A stretch of DNA of 64,000 nt from Hetaerina americana. Lineage: Eukaryota > Arthropoda > Insecta > Odonata > Calopterygidae. Positions 59,761 through 64,000 of the stretch are shown here, piece after piece; the first letter of the stretch is position 1; each line of letters starts with the position of its first letter. The notes under the pieces are model-generated. The model had not been told where the DNA came from. It saw only the letters and a list, made by a program, of their open reading frames with translations, and ran no database searches. Location of the stretch: the NCBI GenBank assembly GCA_022747635.1, contig JAKTNV010000009.1, positions 1,004,501 through 1,068,500 on the forward strand, given 5' to 3'. A program made the translations under genes and the position numbers.

Positions 59761-61918
59761 AGATGGGTTACTCGACATAAGATGGCAGATTTTCGAAACT
59801 CTTGCCAACAAGGAAAATAAGACTTAATCTTTAATCGGTCTTAGTTCACCGCGCAATTCGTGAATGCATCAACTCTAACCTTATACATTAAACTTTAAGC
59901 TAAAGAACACTTCTACCTATAAAATTTAACATGTACGGTGTTGTAGTCTTGTACTAGAATAGAAATTCTTCAAGTGTTTTGAATAGAATTTGAAGCGAAT
60001 AGCATTAAAAAACAATGTTTGCAAAAAAAGTCAGTGCAATTCAATCATTTGTCTTTCGTATCGAATCAAAATGATCCTGATCTACAAGTGTCTGCGTCCT
60101 TAATGAGTAAAATGCCAGCTGACATCGACCTATCCGTCCGAAGTCAGCAAAAAGGGTCGAGGCTTGGATATAATTGCGGCGTGATGGGAACAGTCCTTTA
60201 AATCTCCGCACATTTTCAAATTAATCACAAATTAGTACTCCTTTGGGAATTTTTAAATATTAGAGATACATTAATAAGATGAAGTTGTAAACTTAAAGAA
60301 ACCAACTTTGAAGGAATCTTCAAAATTATTTACGTTAAATACTGAGGGAATTATCTGACGATACTCAAAATATAAGTAGACATTGCAACTATGCAATTTA
60401 TAGAAAATTCGCGCATCTAATACAGGATGTACACAGAATACTGTATTTTTCATGAGACTGAGTGAGCCGCTGAGAGTGTCGCGAGATGAGCTTCGGCCTT
60501 CTGGTCGTAAGGTGCCTTGTTCGAATAAAAATGATGCCTGTTTTGGTTGTAAAACTTAAATGGGGTTATTCTCAAACTAAAGGGGGTTTCTAAGCCCTAG
60601 GTGCGCTGGAAAAGTAATCGCTGAGCTGCATTGAGCTGTTGAGTCATACCGTCTTGTGTTAGAAAGCAACCGTGGACAATGTGAGCAGAAAAAATAAGTG
60701 CATCTTCAGTTGAAGCATGCACATTGACTATGAGTAACGGATGTTACATTGAAAGACGCTTCATCTGTGATTTTTGCCGTAAGTGCGATTTACTCTACGT
60801 AGGATTCACTTTATCGACAAAACATTATCACTACATTCACATCTTATTTTTCACAATTCCATTTTCCTCAGGACTACTCCAATGACTTTCAGTTGAGCTT
60901 ATGAGTTCAGTCGACTTAGAGCTCAATTATTTGAGGCTTCTACTCCTGGGTTCGATTCTTAAGCGATGGCCGAAAGCAGATTAATTACATAATTTTTCGG
61001 GAGTGAAAAGTGCCAGTTCGAGAATTTTTACTCTCCAACCTTTCTGATTGCTTTTCCGGATTTCGCTCATCAACTTCCACCTTCCTCCATTAATGTAATT
61101 ACAAATAAACTCCTATAGTTTTTCTATCTTTCTCGTTTATTTTACTCTGGGTTTTCACATCCCACGTTACACTCGCAAGGCACAAAGAGAATAATATCCC
61201 AGTCGTCCCTTCTTCCTTGAATTCCGCCATCACTCGCCCTTTCTCCGCTTAGTTGCCCCAACTCCCCCTCCCCCAACTCCTACTCCTGCTTTTATCCATT
61301 AATTGAGTCGTCATATTCTTTTATTGGTCTCGACTTTGTTTACTGTAGTTTGCTGCACGTGTTTGCTCCAAGACATCTTTTTATGTCTTCTTAGTCTTGG
61401 GCAGTGACGACTGCCGCGCTCGTGCCGCGGCCAAACAAGATTTAATCTCCACCAAACCGCCCAATGAAAAGCTCTCGTGCGGGCCTCTAATCTAGTTCCA
61501 TCTCACATGAAATGACATACATATTTATATCCCCGCCGGGGGTTCGCGTACTCCAAGTGTACATTGGAGATGGGGACACTCTCGTTCTAACGTAGATGAT
61601 CCCGGGAGAGAGGCGCCCCCGGTCGAATGAGGCGCCCCCAGTAGAATGGGGCGCCTATCTCCGACTCACGTGAACCTCGGAGCGGGAGGGTGGCGCGCGA
61701 ACGTGACGAACTGGGGTGGGAGAATTCTGAAGAGCGAATAAATGCGTATTAAACCAATGATTTGCTGCTTCTAATTCCGCCCATCTGCATGAATATCAAC
61801 CGTTTTGTTAGAGTTTTAAGTCCTAGCTCACACAGACGGTGAATATCTGTACATCAAATCCGTAGTAAAGTTACAGCAATGAAATTTCGTTTCAAAGATC
61901 CGATATTTCCATAATCAT
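59761..61918. other. Unannotated stretch
   Basis: No gene recognised. Weak B-box-like sequences occur near 60,950. A GC-rich patch at 61,530-61,720 holds a short tandem of a GGCGCC-containing unit (three times, 61,605-61,660). Confidence 0.4.
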
Positions 61919-62016
61919 AGAAAGAGTGGAAAAAGTGAAATGGACGAACGGGAAAACAAATGATCAGGTTCTAAGCCTTGTGCGAGTGAAAGAGAGAGAT
62001 CCTAGACATGAAGACA
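61919..62016 (+). mobile_element. RTE-like LINE tail, very short fragment
   Basis: Translates to RVEKVKWTNGKTNDQVLSLV, the counterpart of RMEKVKWTEKKTNEEVL in the RTE-like tail. Too short to say more. Confidence 0.5.
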
Positions 62017-62441
62017 TTTAGTCGGGAGGAATGCGAAAGTAGTCGTTCCATTTTTTGGAGTGCGTCGACGGCTATGGTTATTTTGAACCACACTCAAAAG
62101 GTTGATAACCTCAATTACCTATTAATAAGTCCGTAAATACATATTAAAACCAAAAACCTAAAAATGGATGCCGCGACTATAGTTTTCCTATTATGCCAGT
62201 TTCCTTTAAAAGGGTGAAAACTCTATTTGAGGAGTTGGGATTATCGCCTAAAATATTACTTAGATCACCCCTAATATTGAAATTGCCTCTCACCCTCTGG
62301 CATTCGTCATGTTGTGTCATCTAACAGTTCACCGTCAGGGGAAGGTGAGGGAGACAAGGAAAAGGGGTAGGGAGAGGTCACCAAATAAATATAGAAACTA
62401 TGTAAAATGAAATAAATTGGATTTTATAAACACATATACAG
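62017..62441. other. Unannotated stretch
   Basis: No gene or repeat recognised before the mariner TIR. Confidence 0.4.
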
Positions 62442-63449
62442 GATCGCACCCAAAAGTGGTAGGACTGATTTTTTCAACAGAATTTTATTGACGATATACT
62501 TACATCGACTTAATAATCTTCAGAGTATGCTCCTTGAGCTACTAGACACTTAGTACAACGTTGCTCACATTCCCCGTACGCCCGCTGGAAATTTTCTTTG
62601 GGGATGCCGTTGATGACCCTCGTCGAAGCCTCTTGAACGGCCATTAACGAGTCAAAACGTCGTACCTTGAGCTGTCTTTTCATCAGGGGGAAGAAGAAGA
62701 AGTTCGGTGGTGCCAGATCGGGAGAATAGGGCGGGTGCGGCAACGTGGCAACGCCGTATTTGGCCAGGAGCTGTCTGACGACGAGCGCGCCATGGCACGG
62801 CGCGTTGTCATGATGAAGCACCCAGCAGTTTGCGATGGCCGGTCGGACTCTTTTCACGCGTTCTCGGAGGCGGGTGAGCACCTGCACGCAAAAGTTCGCA
62901 TTCACAGTCTCCCCTGGTGGGATAAACTCCTTGTAAACCACTCCATGACGGTCGAAAAACACAATCAACATCGTTTTGATTTTTGATTTGCTCATGCGAG
63001 CTTTTTTTGGACGTGGGGACGCGGAAGTGTGCCATTCCGCGGATTGTCTTTTCGTTTCGGGGTCATATTGAAAAACCCATGTTTCATCACCAGTTATCAC
63101 ATTGTTCAAACAATTTTCATCTCGGGGCAAATTGGCTAACACTTCTTCGGAAATGCGCACACGCGTTGCCTGTTGGTCGACACTCAGAATTTTCGGCACC
63201 ATCTTGGCGCACACCTTGCGCATGGCCCAATCCTGTGAAATAATGCGTTGGACGTTGGATGTAGACAGACCCAACTGGTCTGCAATTTCTTCACTGGTTA
63301 AGCGTCGGTCTATGTTCAGCAGGGTCCTCACTCTGCCCACATTCGTGTCGGTTCTTGCTGTCGACGGCCGTCCGGAGCAATGGTCGTCTTCAACGAGCTC
63401 CCTACCCTCTTTAAACAACTTGTGCCACTCAAATACTGTGAAACCAGTA
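62442..63449 (-). mobile_element. Mariner M3 with long transposase ORF, 5' end lost
   Basis: Minus strand. The 3' TIR is at 62,442-62,472 (CAGGATCGCACCCAAAAGTG on plus, next to TA). The ORF 63,460-62,510 runs without stops: [20 protein letters not shown] (HTH region), LTSEEIADQLGLSTSNVQRI, ITGDETWVFQYDPETKRQS (first Asp), VLHHDNAPCH (second Asp), YSPDLAPPNFFFFP. The third catalytic position, 35 residues after the second, is Asn instead of Asp. The ~40 N-terminal residues and 5' TIR seen in M1 and M2 are missing; RTE-like sequence takes over at about 63,450, so the apparent first residues (MQIPTG) are RTE-derived. Mariner transposases cut and paste DNA at TA. Confidence 0.9.
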
Positions 63450-64000
63450 GGTATTTGCATGTTTCGTAGATTTCGAAAAAAGCTTTTTGTAGATGGAACT
63501 GGGAAAAACTATTGAGTATATTCCAGAAAATAGGTATAGATTGGAGGGAAAGGAGGCTAATACGCAACCTGTACATGTCTCAGACTGCTCAGGTGCGAGT
63601 GGGGAACGGAGAGTCCGGATGGACAGTGTTAGGAAGAGGTGTAAGGCAGCTTATCACCGTTGCTGTTCAACCTGTATTCAGAGGAAATGCTTAAAGAGGC
63701 ATGGGAAGGACTGGAGGTAGGTATTAAATTGGGCGGGGAATTCGTAAAATCAGTTAGTTTTGCTGATGACCAAGCTTTAGTTTGTCAGTCAGCCAAGGGG
63801 CTGCAAGCATTGCTGAGTGAATTGGAAATTCAGTGCGACAGGTATGGGATGAGAATCAATATTAATAAAACAAAGGTTATGCGATTTTCTAGAAAGAAAA
63901 GGGCTAAGCTAAACATTAAAATAGGAGGGCAAAAACTAGAGCAGGTAGAACGGTTTACGTATCTCGGAAGTGTTTTGGACCAACACGGTCAAAGTAGTAG
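63450..64000 (+). mobile_element. RTE-like LINE, 5'-truncated, runs off window
   Basis: Begins at GTAGGTATTTGCATGTTTCG, the equivalent of 24,856 in the fuller copy (motif A strand of RT). It continues RLIRNLYMSQTAQVRVGNG, SFADDQALVCQSAKGL (catalytic FADD), KTKVMRFSRKKRAKLNIKIG and LGSVLDQHGQSS at the window edge. A small deletion after GVRQ shifts frame near 63,650. Confidence 0.85.

Larger units (their letters stand above)
19132..64000 (+). other. Probable intron 1 of the SLC16-like gene
   Basis: Begins with the donor GTGAGT. I found no sequence resembling the expected second exon (DG..YSFG-type TM1 continuation) up to the window end, so intron 1 is probably at least 45 kb and contains all elements listed below. 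This is inference from absence; a short or divergent exon could have been missed. Confidence 0.5.

Overview
The window looks like a piece of a large, repeat-rich animal nuclear genome, most likely an arthropod and probably an insect. Almost everything that can be read as protein is a decayed transposon: mariner, piggyBac, RTE-like, CR1-like and R1-like LINEs, and a Penelope-like element. There are tRNA-derived SINEs with target-site duplications, long (TA)n arrays, and no operons, ribosome binding sites or other bacterial signatures. Some repeat types remind me of odonate (dragonfly/damselfly) genomes, but that is memory-based and unproven.

One host gene is recognised. A GC-rich block (about 17,850-19,140) ends in a first coding exon at 18,966-19,131 (+). 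It encodes the N-terminus and start of TM1 of an SLC16-type monocarboxylate transporter (DGGWGW motif), follows an in-frame upstream stop and ends at a GTGAGT splice donor. No exon 2 was seen, so the remaining ~45 kb is probably its first intron, filled with nested mobile elements.

Layout. 1-8.3 kb: RTE-like LINE 3' ends, a deleted mariner (M1), CR1-like fragments and a CR1/RTE chimera. 8.8-12.6 kb: a SINE-A copy and a decayed piggyBac whose 3' end sits at a TTAA inside a repeat that also exists without the element. 13.0-14.0 kb: a 224-bp palindrome of Penelope-type terminal sequence, long TA/TG arrays and a degenerate hammerhead-ribozyme-like fold. 14.5-15.1 kb: a candidate LTR plus primer-binding site. 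17.8-19.1 kb: promoter and exon 1 of the SLC16-like gene. 22-27.2 kb: mariner M2, the most complete RTE-like LINE, then TA array - SINE-B - TA array - Penelope-like GIY-YIG fragment. 28.5 kb: a SINE-A with a perfect 20-bp target-site duplication. 31-32.3 kb: a full-length decayed mariner. 39-43.3 kb: a near-complete R1/Jockey-type LINE on the minus strand. 46.7-48.4 kb and 59.3-59.8 kb: two copies of another LINE ('LINE-X'), one interrupted by a SINE. 51.2-54.9 kb: an RTE fragment, a mariner deletion derivative with perfect 33-bp TIRs, SINE-B, and the best CR1-like copy. 62.4-64 kb: mariner M3 (best transposase of its family, third catalytic Asp changed to Asn) fused to an RTE-like LINE that runs off the end.

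The elements do not form a pathway; they interact as autonomous/non-autonomous pairs and as insertion targets for one another. The most interesting signals are the Penelope termini/TA-array/ribozyme-like cluster, the covarying 3' hairpin shared by CR1-like LINE copies, the stepwise deletion series of mariner M3-type to M1 to M2, and the piggyBac empty-site paralogue. Element family names are my reading of protein motifs without database searches.
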